A program made the translations under genes and the position numbers. Source: Rhodospirillaceae bacterium UBA6608 (GTDB lineage Bacteria > Pseudomonadota > Alphaproteobacteria > Rhodospirillales_A > Casp-alpha2). From it: a DNA stretch of 5,909 nt. How positions within the stretch are numbered: position 1 is the first letter of the stretch; the number at the start of each line of letters is the position of its first letter. Location of the stretch: assembly GCA_002433335.1 (NCBI GenBank), contig DJHY01000268.1, forward strand, positions 1-5,909, given 5' to 3'. The notes under the pieces are model-generated. The model was not told the DNA's origin, searched no databases, and was given only the letters and a program-made list of their open reading frames with translations. Shown in pieces: positions 1 to 5,899 of the stretch.

Positions 1-341
1 CCGAACGGCGGATGACCCAGGTCGTGGGCCAGAGCCAGGGCTTCGCCCAGGTCTTCGTTCAGGTGCAGGTAGCGGCAGATCGAGCGCGCGATCTGCGACA
101 CTTCCAACGAATGGGTCAGGCGGGTGCGAAAGAAATCGCCCTCGTGGTTGACGAAGACCTGCGTCTTGTAGGCCAAGCGGCGGAATGCCACGGAATGAAT
201 GATGCGGTCGCGGTCGCGCTGAAAGGCGCCACGGGTGGCGCTTTCCGTCTCTGGATACAAACGGCCGCGCGAATCCTCGGACCGGCAGGCATAAGGCGCC
301 AGCGGAAAGGCGGAATCTAGGGATCGCCGGTGGGTATCGAT
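1..341 (-). CDS. dgt: Deoxyguanosinetriphosphate triphosphohydrolase-like protein, N-terminal part (runs off the window)
   Basis: Dgt enzymes are cytosolic HD-domain phosphohydrolases that cleave dNTPs, classically dGTP, to the deoxynucleoside and triphosphate, and so affect dNTP pools. Reading leftwards from 341, about 113 residues are present with no stop. They contain the family N-terminal signature [14 protein letters not shown], then [16 protein letters not shown], then [13 protein letters not shown] and [10 protein letters not shown]. Counting the ATC at 341-339 as residue 1, the metal-binding HD-domain residues are His77 and His106-Asp107; the remaining motifs lie off the window. The start is unusual. 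A perfect AGGAGG lies 8 bases ahead of ATC, and no ATG or GTG exists in frame nearby. Alternatives are TTG at 392-390, which would put AGGAGG inside the gene, and CTG at 302-300, which has no ribosome binding site. The gene is divergent from the GlcG-like gene. The family call is firm; the exact start and substrate preference are not. Confidence 0.93.
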   Translation of the reverse strand, partial: MDTHRRSLDSAFPLAPYACRSEDSRGRLYPETESATRGAFQRDRDRIIHSVAFRRLAYKTQVFVNHEGDFFRTRLTHSLEVSQIARSICRYLHLNEDLGEALALAHDLGHPPF

Positions 342-435
342 GGTATTCTCCTCCTGCGGGGCGATAAGGGGTGTGAAACGACAAACCCTCAAGCGCCCTG
401 CCCGGGAGAGTATAACGGGTAAGCGGGAGGTCAAC
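342..435. promoter_or_regulatory. Divergent promoter region between dgt and the GlcG-like gene
   Basis: This 94-base gap must carry the start signals for both divergent genes unless they are read from further away. The minus strand has TATACT (414-409), a good -10 hexamer for dgt, with TTGACC (434-429) upstream, but the 14-base spacer is too short for a standard sigma-70 promoter. The plus strand has TATAAC (411-416), a possible -10 for the GlcG-like gene, with no clear -35. The two -10 candidates overlap, so divergent transcription may interfere. The plus-strand ribosome binding site GGGAGG (425-430) lies 5 bases before the ATG at 436. Hexamers were matched by eye only. Confidence 0.35.
350..355 (-). 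promoter_or_regulatory. Ribosome binding site of dgt (AGGAGG)
   Basis: On the minus strand AGGAGG is followed by 8 bases and then ATC at 341-339, exactly where a start codon is expected. It argues that dgt translation begins at or very near 341 even though the codon is not a standard initiator. Confidence 0.7.
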
Positions 436-909
436 ATGCTCGAAGTCAAAAGATTGTCGCTGGACGACGCACGCCTGATGATCCGCGGGGCGACCCGCCG
501 GGCCAAGGCGATCAAGGTGCCCATGGTCATCGCGGTGACCGACGAATCGGGTCACCTGATCGCCTTTGAACGGATGGACGGCGGCAAGATTCTCAGCACC
601 ACCCTGGCCGTGGACAAGGCCATGACCGCTGCCGTGTCGCGCAAGGGCACGCACGAATACAACGCCGCCGCCCTGCCCGGCGAACTGACCTTCGGCATCC
701 ATACGGCGTTGCAGGGTCGGTTCTGTATCGTAGGCGGCGGGCGGCCCGTGGTGGTTGGTGGCGAGGTCGTGGGCGGCATCGGCATTTCCGGCGGCGCGCC
801 GGAACAGGACATGGACGTCGCCCAGGCCGGGTTGGACGCCTTCTCCAAGTCGCTGGTGAAACCGGCGGCGGCAAAACGGCCCAGCCAGACGACCCGTCGT
901 AAAAAATAA
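436..909 (+). CDS. GlcG/HbpS-family (DUF336) heme-binding-like protein
   Basis: This is a 157-residue protein of the GlcG/HbpS/PduO C-terminal family. Members form small alpha/beta domains that often oligomerise; some bind heme (HbpS) and others accompany glycolate or diol metabolism (GlcG, PduO), but most have no proven role. Visible family features are [16 protein letters not shown] near residues 35-50, the helix [24 protein letters not shown], and the glycine-rich end [20 protein letters not shown] followed by [15 protein letters not shown]. There is no signal peptide, so it is probably cytosolic. The ATG at 436 is preferred because GGGAGG lies 5 bases upstream; an in-frame ATG at 340 would overlap the dgt start and lacks support. 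A lysine/arginine-rich tail (residues 142-157, seven basic residues) extends past the domain. The gene lies 80 bases before erpA on the same strand. Heme binding is an inference from the family. Confidence 0.85.
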   Translation: MLEVKRLSLDDARLMIRGATRRAKAIKVPMVIAVTDESGHLIAFERMDGGKILSTTLAVDKAMTAAVSRKGTHEYNAAALPGELTFGIHTALQGRFCIVGGGRPVVVGGEVVGGIGISGGAPEQDMDVAQAGLDAFSKSLVKPAAAKRPSQTTRRKK

Positions 910-918
910 CGCGGCCTG

Positions 919-947
919 TTGGATTTTGGCGCAAAGACGCCTAGATT
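919..947 (+). promoter_or_regulatory. Candidate sigma-70-type promoter for erpA
   Basis: TTGGAT (919-924) and TAGATT (942-947) are separated by 17 bases in the 80-base gap before erpA. The -10 matches TATAAT at 4 of 6 positions and the -35 matches TTGACA only at its TTG, so this is a weak candidate. It would give a leader of roughly 35 bases. I could not recognise an IscR or other iron-regulator site here. Confidence 0.3.
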
Positions 948-989
948 CAGGTCAACGCTCAATCCTCTTTTTGCATGGGGTATCAAACC

Positions 990-1346
990 ATGGCCGACGG
1001 CAGCCACCTGTCGCCCGACGAGGGCATCCTGATCACCGAAAACGCAGCCAAGCGCATTGGCCTGTTGAAGGACCAGGACGGCAACCCGGACCTGATGCTG
1101 CGCATCGCCGTTTCGGCGGGCGGGTGCTCGGGCTTTTCCTATGGCTTCGACCTGGACGACAAGGTCAACGACGACGACCTGCTGTTCGAAAAGAACGGCA
1201 TCAAGGTGGTGGTCGACGAGACGTCGCTGGAACTGCTCAAGGGCTCGGAACTGGATTACAAGGAAGACCTGATCGGCTCCTACTTCCAGATGTCCAATCC
1301 CAACGCCAACGTCGCCTGCGGCTGCGGCAGTTCATTCGGGGTTTAA
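990..1346 (+). CDS. erpA: A-type iron-sulfur cluster carrier/insertion protein ErpA
   Basis: The product is a 118-residue HesB/IscA-family protein that receives Fe-S clusters from the scaffold machinery and delivers them to apo-enzymes in the cytosol. The three ligand cysteines are present: Cys46 in AGGCSGFSYGF and Cys110 and Cys112 in NVACGCGSSF at the C-terminus. The end pattern ACGCGSSF and the length fit ErpA better than the isc-operon IscA, and no isc or suf genes lie nearby, although A-type carriers overlap in function. The start at 990 is chosen because GGGG (977-980) sits 9 bases upstream and MADGS begins a natural N-terminus; the in-frame ATG at 975 has no ribosome binding site and would add five residues. 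A strong terminator follows. From memory, dgt, erpA and xth lie close together in several alphaproteobacteria; this was not checked. Confidence 0.92.
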   Translation: MADGSHLSPDEGILITENAAKRIGLLKDQDGNPDLMLRIAVSAGGCSGFSYGFDLDDKVNDDDLLFEKNGIKVVVDETSLELLKGSELDYKEDLIGSYFQMSNPNANVACGCGSSFGV

Positions 1347-1375
1347 CCGGCCCGGGAAATTTGTGTTAGGAGAGA

Positions 1376-1399
1376 GGCCCGCCCAAGCGGGCCTTTTTT
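1376..1399 (+). terminator. Intrinsic terminator downstream of erpA
   Basis: A perfect 7-bp stem, GGCCCGC (1376-1382) with GCGGGCC (1387-1393), closes a CCAA loop and is followed directly by six T (1394-1399). It starts 29 bases after the erpA stop. It ends only 16 bases before the xthA start codon, so it also lies in the immediate upstream region of xthA. Confidence 0.9.
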
Positions 1400-1415
1400 C
1401 ATCGGGAGAGCCGCC

Positions 1416-2213
1416 TTGAAGATAGCCACCTGGAACGTCAATTCGATCAAGGCCCGCCTGCCCCGCGTGCAGGAATGGCTGGCCGAGTTCAAGCCCGACG
1501 TGGCCTTGTTTCAGGAATTGAAATGCGTCGAGGAAGCCTTTCCCCGGATGGAGATCGAGGACCTGGGCTACAACATCGCGATCTCGGGGCAAAAGACCTA
1601 CAACGGCGTCGCGATCCTGTCCAAGCACCCGATGTCGGTCGAGATGACCGCCCTGCCCGGCGACGACAGCGACGAACAGGCGCGCTATGTCGAGGCCGTG
1701 ATCGAGACCGCCAACCCGGTCCGCGTCTCCACCATCTACCTGCCGAACGGCAACCCGACGCGCAACGACGACGGCTCGGACCATGAAAAATTCACCTATA
1801 AGCTCGGCTGGATGGACCGCCTGGTCACGCGGGCCAAGGACCTGTTGCTGAACGACGAGGCCTTCGTCCTGGCCGGCGATTATAACATCTGCCCGACCGA
1901 CGCCGACGTCTACGACCCCGTGCGCTTCGCCGACGACGCCCTGTGCCGCCCGGAAAGCCGCGCGCGCTTTCGCACCCTGCTGAACCTGGGCCTGACCGAG
2001 GCCTTTACCGCCATGAACCCGGGCGTGCATCAGTACAGCTATTGGGATTACACCGGCGGGGCCTGGCAAAAGGACAACGGCCTGCGCATCGACCACCTGT
2101 TGCTGTCACCCCAGGCCGCCGACCGATTGACCGCCTGCGGCATCGACAAGACCCCGCGCGGCAAGGAAAAGCCGTCCGACCACACGCCGGTGTGGATCGA
2201 GTTGGCGGACTAA
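1416..2213 (+). CDS. xthA: Exodeoxyribonuclease III / AP endonuclease
   Basis: This 265-residue protein belongs to the endonuclease/exonuclease/phosphatase family, Xth branch. It cleaves DNA 5' to abasic sites, removes 3'-blocking groups and degrades duplex DNA 3' to 5' in base excision repair. All catalytic landmarks are visible: Asn7 in TWNVNS, Glu34 in FQELK (metal ligand), Tyr108 in YLPNGNP, Asp155 and Asn157 in GDYNICP, and Asp255-His256 in SDHTPVW at the C-terminus. Their spacing and the length closely match E. coli exonuclease III. Translation starts at TTG (1416-1418), supported by GGGAG (1404-1408) seven bases upstream; no alternative start gives the N-terminal strand MKIATWNVNS. The start lies 16 bases after the T-tract of the erpA terminator, so xthA expression depends on read-through or on a promoter I could not identify. 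It converges with the hydrolase gene, 25 bases apart. Confidence 0.95.
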   Translation: MKIATWNVNSIKARLPRVQEWLAEFKPDVALFQELKCVEEAFPRMEIEDLGYNIAISGQKTYNGVAILSKHPMSVEMTALPGDDSDEQARYVEAVIETANPVRVSTIYLPNGNPTRNDDGSDHEKFTYKLGWMDRLVTRAKDLLLNDEAFVLAGDYNICPTDADVYDPVRFADDALCRPESRARFRTLLNLGLTEAFTAMNPGVHQYSYWDYTGGAWQKDNGLRIDHLLLSPQAADRLTACGIDKTPRGKEKPSDHTPVWIELAD

Positions 2214-2238
2214 GCCACGCGCCCTGCCGGGCCCCTCG

Positions 2239-3159
2239 TTACGAGCATAAATCCGGGAAAAGCGCGGCGAAGTTCGGGTCGACGCAGCCGTCAGGCTTGA
2301 CCTTTGCCTTGGCCGGAACTACCGCCGACGGTTTCTTGCCGGGCTTCCCAAGGATCAAGGTGTTGCGGAGAAATTCAATGACATCGACGCGGGATTGCGC
2401 GGTGACTTTCTCGTTCGGCACCAACCGGACGTGGCGGTTGCGGTGGTCGTAAGTGTCGACTTCGTAAAGGCCGTCCCAGCCGTGATAGGCGCCTTCGTAG
2501 ACGATCAGGCGCACGTCTTTCCGGTCCCGCGAGATCGCCTTATTGACCATTTCTTCGCATTGCCAGACCTTGGCGACGTAGTCGTTGGTGCCCAGGAACA
2601 CGGCGATGGGATGATTGGGCCCGAAGCTCGGAACCGACGTCAGCTCGCACGGCGGGTAGAACACGACATGCGCCTTTAACGTCAGGCCGCCGCCTTTGCT
2701 CTCGTCGATGATGGCGGACTCCAGAGCAATCTCCGCGCCGTTTGACCATCCCATAACGCCGATCCTGTCCTTATCGACCTTGGGATGGGTCGCGATCAAT
2801 TTCATCGCGTCGACGACATCCTGGTAATCCCCCGGCGGAGAGCCCCTTTCGTAACCGCGGCCGGTGAAATAATCGACATTGATGCTGGCGATGCCGTTCT
2901 CGGCGAAAAATTTCGCCCAACTGTATTGGCGATCACCGCGCCCGCCCGTGCCATGCATCAGCACCATGGCGGGAAACGGCCCGGAACCACCCTCGGGGAT
3001 GGTCACATCGCCATAAAGCGTGACGCCCCCCTGCGATTCGAAAGATACGTTCCCGGTTTCCCCGTCCGACAAGCTGGACGTCGTGCCCCAGAACCCGGTC
3101 AGGAGCAGGACGCTGATCGCGCAGGTCTCGATCGTCCTTCCGATGGCTTTCGTTCGCAT
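2239..3159 (-). CDS. Dienelactone-hydrolase-family alpha/beta hydrolase, probably exported
   Basis: This 306-residue alpha/beta hydrolase has a readable triad: Ser139 in GWSNGAE, Asp193 in GTNDYV and His226 in AYHGWD, with the oxyanion-hole motif HGTGG at residues 69-73. True dienelactone hydrolases use cysteine as nucleophile; serine here suggests an esterase or peptidase-like member, and the substrate is unknown. The N-terminus has basic residues and a hydrophobic run at about 14-25, consistent with a signal peptide or anchor, although no clear cleavage motif or lipobox is seen. The C-terminal segment from about 275 is rich in lysine and proline and ends in CVDPNFAALFPDLCS. Cys292 and Cys305 could form a disulfide loop in the periplasm, as could Cys171 and Cys201. 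Two sampled 60-base lines have 55-57% GC, against 73% for one line in xthA. The ribosome binding site is weak (GGGGAAA). The gene is divergent from the purine permease. Confidence 0.85.
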   Translation of the reverse strand: MRTKAIGRTIETCAISVLLLTGFWGTTSSLSDGETGNVSFESQGGVTLYGDVTIPEGGSGPFPAMVLMHGTGGRGDRQYSWAKFFAENGIASINVDYFTGRGYERGSPPGDYQDVVDAMKLIATHPKVDKDRIGVMGWSNGAEIALESAIIDESKGGGLTLKAHVVFYPPCELTSVPSFGPNHPIAVFLGTNDYVAKVWQCEEMVNKAISRDRKDVRLIVYEGAYHGWDGLYEVDTYDHRNRHVRLVPNEKVTAQSRVDVIEFLRNTLILGKPGKKPSAVVPAKAKVKPDGCVDPNFAALFPDLCS

Positions 3160-3333
3160 CCCTATTTCCCCGTCATTTGTTCAGATTTGTTTTTGATCGC
3201 AGCCGAAGCGAAAGTGAGCGTGCAAGCAGGTTACCGATCATTTGTTACATCAGTTTTCACTCATAATGCAAAACCGGTCGGCCCAGGCGGTCCGCCATTG
3301 ACCTGCGCACCGATCCTCGAAAAGCTGGCATTC
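3160..3333. promoter_or_regulatory. Divergent intergenic region, hydrolase / purine permease
   Basis: This 174-base region is AT-richer on its hydrolase side. On the plus strand CATAAT (3262-3267) matches the -10 consensus at 5 of 6 positions and would give a permease leader of about 60 bases. The nearest -35-like hexamer, TTGTTA (3242-3247), is only 14 bases away, so the promoter call is weak. An inverted repeat, GGCGG-T-CCGCC (3286-3296), lies in the presumed permease leader and could be an operator half-site pair or chance in GC-rich DNA. I see no purine-riboswitch fold. No clear hydrolase promoter was found on the minus strand. Confidence 0.3.
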
Positions 3334-4623
3334 ATGCTCGACACGATCTTCAAGCTTTCGCATCACCAGACCACCCCACGCCGGGAGGCCTTGGCGGGCG
3401 CGACCACATTCCTCGCCATGGCCTACATCATCTTCGTCAATCCGCAGATCCTGTCGGCGGCGGGCATGGACCGCGACGCGGTCTTCGTTGCGACTTGTAT
3501 CGCCGCCGCCGTCGGCTCGCTGATCATGGGGCTTTACGCCAATTTCCCCATCGCCCTGGCGCCGGGGATGGGGCTCAACGCCTATTTCGCCTTCACCGTG
3601 GTCCTGACCCTGGGCCATAGCTGGCAGGTCGCGCTCGGCGCGGTCTTCGTCTCGGGCCTGTTATTCTTGATCATCAGCATTCTGCCGATCCGCGCCTGGC
3701 TGATCGGGGCGATCCCGAAATCGCAGAAGATGGCGATCTCGGCGGGGATCGGCCTATTGCTCGGCATCGTCGCCCTGGAAAGCGCGGGCGTCGTCGTCGC
3801 CGACAAAGCCACCCTGGTGACGGCCGGAGATCTGACCCGGCCCGAGACGCTGCTCGCCTGCCTCGGGTTTCTCATCATCGTCGCGCTCGACTACCGGAAG
3901 GTACCGGGCGCGATCCTGATCGGCATCTTGCTGGTGACAGGGCTTGGCATCGGCCTTGGCCTGACGACGCCCGCGGGCGTGTTCGCGCCGCCGCCCAGCC
4001 TGAAGCCGACGTTCCTGGCCCTGGATATCCCCGGCGCGTTGGAACTGGGCCTGGTGACCATCGTGTTCACATTTCTGCTGCTCGACCTGTTCGACACCAC
4101 GGGATCGCTGATCGGCGTTTGCCAGCGCGCGGGCCTGCTCGACGAAAACGGCCAAATGCCGCGTTTGAAACGGGCCCTGGTCGCGGACGCGAGTGCGACC
4201 ATGGTGGGGGCGGCGCTCGGCACCTCGACCACCACGTCTTACATCGAAAGCCTGGCGGGCATCCGCGCCGGTGGGCGCACAGGCCTGACGGCGGTCGTCG
4301 TCGCGGGCCTGTTCCTGCTGGCGCTGTTCTTCGCCCCCCTGGCCGGGAGCGTGCCCCCCTTCGCCACCGCCGCCGCCGTGTTCTTCGTCGCCTGCGTCAT
4401 GTGTCAGGCCCTGGCCGACATCGACTGGGCGGACATGACGGATTTCGTCCCGGCAATCGTGACCGCCCTGGGCATGCCGCTGACCTTCTCCATTTCGACC
4501 GGGATCGGCCTCGGCTTCATCGCCTACGTGGCAATCAAAATCCTGAGCGGCCGCCCCAGAGAAGCCAGCCCGGCCATGCTGGTGCTGGCCGGTATCTTCG
4601 TGATCAAGTTCGCTCTCAAGTAG
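3334..4623 (+). CDS. NCS2-family purine permease, AzgA/PbuG (hypoxanthine/guanine/adenine) branch
   Basis: This 429-residue polytopic inner-membrane protein belongs to the AzgA-like branch of the nucleobase:cation symporters, which import adenine, guanine or hypoxanthine. Family landmarks in order are the N-terminal amphipathic start MLDTIFKLSHH, TTFLAMAYIIFVNPQIL (24-40, first membrane segment), APGMGLNAYF (76-85, third segment), IPKSQKMAISAGIG (127-140), LDLFDTTGS (250-258, substrate-site region) and GTSTTTSYIES (296-306). The rest alternates hydrophobic spans to a short cytoplasmic end. Length is normal for the branch. The start at 3334 is chosen because it gives the usual N-terminus; the reading frame stays open far upstream, opposite the hydrolase gene, but that extension has no membrane or family features. 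No strong ribosome binding site precedes the ATG. Substrate cannot be decided from sequence: AzgA, GhxP and PbuG share these motifs. Confidence 0.9.
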   Translation: MLDTIFKLSHHQTTPRREALAGATTFLAMAYIIFVNPQILSAAGMDRDAVFVATCIAAAVGSLIMGLYANFPIALAPGMGLNAYFAFTVVLTLGHSWQVALGAVFVSGLLFLIISILPIRAWLIGAIPKSQKMAISAGIGLLLGIVALESAGVVVADKATLVTAGDLTRPETLLACLGFLIIVALDYRKVPGAILIGILLVTGLGIGLGLTTPAGVFAPPPSLKPTFLALDIPGALELGLVTIVFTFLLLDLFDTTGSLIGVCQRAGLLDENGQMPRLKRALVADASATMVGAALGTSTTTSYIESLAGIRAGGRTGLTAVVVAGLFLLALFFAPLAGSVPPFATAAAVFFVACVMCQALADIDWADMTDFVPAIVTALGMPLTFSISTGIGLGFIAYVAIKILSGRPREASPAMLVLAGIFVIKFALK

Positions 4624-4652
4624 GCCGCGCCCCTTTCGGCGCCTTATCGGCC
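4623..4652 (+). terminator. Possible weak hairpin after the permease gene
   Basis: GCGCC (4627-4631) pairs with GGCGC (4638-4642) across a 6-base loop, and an outer GGCC pair (4623-4626 with 4649-4652) could extend it across an internal bulge. There is no T-tract directly after it, so an intrinsic terminator is doubtful. The rest of the 103-base gap before the GFA gene holds no clear promoter. Confidence 0.25.
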
Positions 4653-4726
4653 CATGAGAATTTCCATTTTGTCGGGGCCGCGGGCTAGCCGTTAGCCTAG
4701 GGTAATTCTGGCGAAAGGAATGCCTC

Positions 4727-5155
4727 ATGACCGATACGCTGACCGGCGGCTGCCTATGCGGTCGTCACCGATACGAGATCACCGGCAAGCCGGTCGTCGC
4801 CACCCACTGCCTGTGTTCCAGCTGCCGCCGCGCCTCGGGCGGGACGCTGGTGACTTGGCTGACGGCGCACAGCAGTGACTTTCGCTGGACCACGGCGGAA
4901 CCGGCTTACTACGCCTCGACCCCCGGCACGCGACGCGGGTTCTGCGCGACCTGCGGCACCAGTCTGAGCTTTCAGCGTGACGACCGGAACGTCGAGGTCG
5001 ATGTTGGTGCTGCGACCCTGGACAACCCGGAACGGATCACACCCGTCGATCACATCTGGGCCAGTGACCGCCTGAGCTGGAGCCCCCTGGCCCCGGGCCT
5101 GCCCCTGCTCGACAAAAGCCATTGGCACCACGGTTATCCGGACGGCGAGGACTAG
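4727..5155 (+). CDS. GFA-family zinc protein (glutathione-dependent formaldehyde-activating enzyme-like)
   Basis: This 142-residue protein has the GFA/CENP-V zinc fold. The founding enzyme, Gfa of Paracoccus, was proposed to speed glutathione-formaldehyde adduct formation, but most relatives have unknown substrates, and no formaldehyde pathway gene is visible here. All seven zinc cysteines of the family are present: Cys9 and Cys11 in GGCLCG, Cys28, Cys30 and Cys33 in HCLCSSCRRASG, and Cys73 and Cys76 in GFCATCGTSL. By family precedent the middle three hold the catalytic zinc and the other four the structural zinc. The C-terminal DHIWASDRLSW is also typical. The start at 4727 is supported by AAGGAA six bases upstream. 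The gene stands alone on its strand and ends one base before the stop of the convergent tag gene. I would not transfer the formaldehyde role without evidence. Confidence 0.88.
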   Translation: MTDTLTGGCLCGRHRYEITGKPVVATHCLCSSCRRASGGTLVTWLTAHSSDFRWTTAEPAYYASTPGTRRGFCATCGTSLSFQRDDRNVEVDVGAATLDNPERITPVDHIWASDRLSWSPLAPGLPLLDKSHWHHGYPDGED

Positions 5156-5156
5156 G

Positions 5157-5756
5157 TCAGCCCGCGAGCGCTTTACACGGCTCATATCGGAAACAGTCGG
5201 CGACGTGGTCGTTCACCAAGCCCGCCGCCTGCATGTAGGCATAGACGATGGTGGAGCCGACGAAGGTGAAGCCGCGCTTCTTCAGGTCCTTGGACAGGGC
5301 GTCGCTTTCAGGCGTCGTCGCGGGCACGTCGCCCCGGCCTTGGCGCTGTCCGTCGATCGGCGCACCGCCGACGAAGGCCCAGACGTAGGCGTCGAAACTT
5401 CCGAATTCCTTTTGCACGGCCAGGAAGGCGATGGCGTTCTTGCGCACCCCGAAAACCTTCAACCGATTGCGGATGATTCCGGGGTTCTGGAGGATTTCTT
5501 CGAGCCGTTCATCGCTCAGATCGGCACAACGGATAGGATCAAATTTTTCAAATAATTCAATATAGTTGTCGCGCTTTTTTAAGATCGTTTCCCAACTCAG
5601 GCCAGCCTGCGCGCCTTCCAGGCAAATCATTTCGAAATGCTTGCGGTCGTCATGCACGGGCACGCCCCATTCGGCGTCGTGATAGGCCTCGTAATAAGGC
5701 TTTCCCTGCCCCACCCAGGAACAGCGAACCCGTCCGTCCTCACCCGTAACCGTCAT
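5157..5756 (-). CDS. tag: DNA-3-methyladenine glycosylase I
   Basis: This 199-residue helix-hairpin-helix-superfamily glycosylase excises 3-methyladenine from alkylated DNA, leaving an abasic site for an AP endonuclease such as the xthA product. The family N-terminus is clear: CSWVGQGKPYYEAYHDAEWG followed by CLEGAQAGLSW. The zinc ligands Cys12, His26, His184 and Cys188 and the base-pocket residues Tyr25, Glu47 and Trp55 align with E. coli Tag. DALSKDLKKRGFTFVGSTI and GLVNDHV complete the C-terminal core. The ATG at 5756 is preferred because AAGGAG (5768-5763) stands six bases upstream; a TTG at 5774 would engulf that site and add six residues. A LexA-type site and a TTGACG -35 lie upstream, suggesting SOS control. 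Codons 59-76 are strikingly AT-rich for this gene. The stop is one base from the convergent GFA gene. Confidence 0.96.
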   Translation of the reverse strand: MTVTGEDGRVRCSWVGQGKPYYEAYHDAEWGVPVHDDRKHFEMICLEGAQAGLSWETILKKRDNYIELFEKFDPIRCADLSDERLEEILQNPGIIRNRLKVFGVRKNAIAFLAVQKEFGSFDAYVWAFVGGAPIDGQRQGRGDVPATTPESDALSKDLKKRGFTFVGSTIVYAYMQAAGLVNDHVADCFRYEPCKALAG

Positions 5757-5783
5757 CGGTGGCTCCTTATCCAAGGCTCATTT

Positions 5784-5798
5784 GTTCGCACTTTGTTC
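5784..5798. promoter_or_regulatory. Putative LexA (SOS) operator upstream of tag
   Basis: The plus strand reads GTTC (5784-5787), seven bases, GTTC (5795-5798): the direct-repeat form GTTC-N7-GTTC known for alphaproteobacterial LexA. It lies 28 bases before the tag start codon. On the tag strand TTGACG (5810-5805) is a good -35 hexamer, so the box would fall in the spacer and -10 zone, where a bound repressor blocks RNA polymerase. The -10 itself is not recognisable (GAACAA at a 17-base spacing). By eye I found no other full match in the window. Confidence 0.65.
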
Positions 5799-5899
5799 CC
5801 ATCCCGTCAAGATTCAATCATCCGATCGTAGCTGGCGAAAAGTTGATCGCGCCACCGCCGAAAGGCATTCCGACCCGCGCCCATTCTGGAGGACCTTTG

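Noticed and set aside
928..941. Small hairpin GGCG-CAAAGA-CGCC between the GlcG-like gene and erpA
   Set aside because: Only 4 bp of stem and no T-tract, so it is not supported as a terminator.
1332..2096. 254-codon minus-strand frame opposite xthA
   Set aside because: Valine/glycine/glutamine-rich shadow translation with no family features; xthA on the other strand is unambiguous.
2214..2238. GCCC-TGCC-GGGC between xthA and the hydrolase gene as a bidirectional terminator
   Set aside because: The 4-bp stem has no T-tract on either strand; chance is likely in GC-rich DNA.
3179..3193. GTTC followed by a T-rich stretch upstream of the hydrolase gene, resembling a LexA box
   Set aside because: The second half is TTTT at the correct spacing, or GTTT one base too early, so it does not match GTTC-N7-GTTC.
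2785..3333. Long in-frame extension upstream of the permease start
   Set aside because: It lies opposite the hydrolase gene, is full of the residues expected of a shadow frame in GC-rich DNA, and adds nothing to the permease family match, which begins at 3334.
3160..3333. Purine riboswitch ahead of the purine permease
   Set aside because: No three-way-junction core could be found by eye, and such riboswitches are mainly known from Firmicutes.
4683..4697. Palindrome GGCTAGCC and nearby TAGCC upstream of the GFA gene
   Set aside because: Short repeats without a promoter context or second copy; not enough to call an operator.
3754..4728. Long minus-strand open frame opposite the permease gene
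   Set aside because: Its composition (Gln, His, Arg, Gly rich) is typical of an antisense shadow of a membrane protein gene, and it has no recognisable domain or ribosome binding site.
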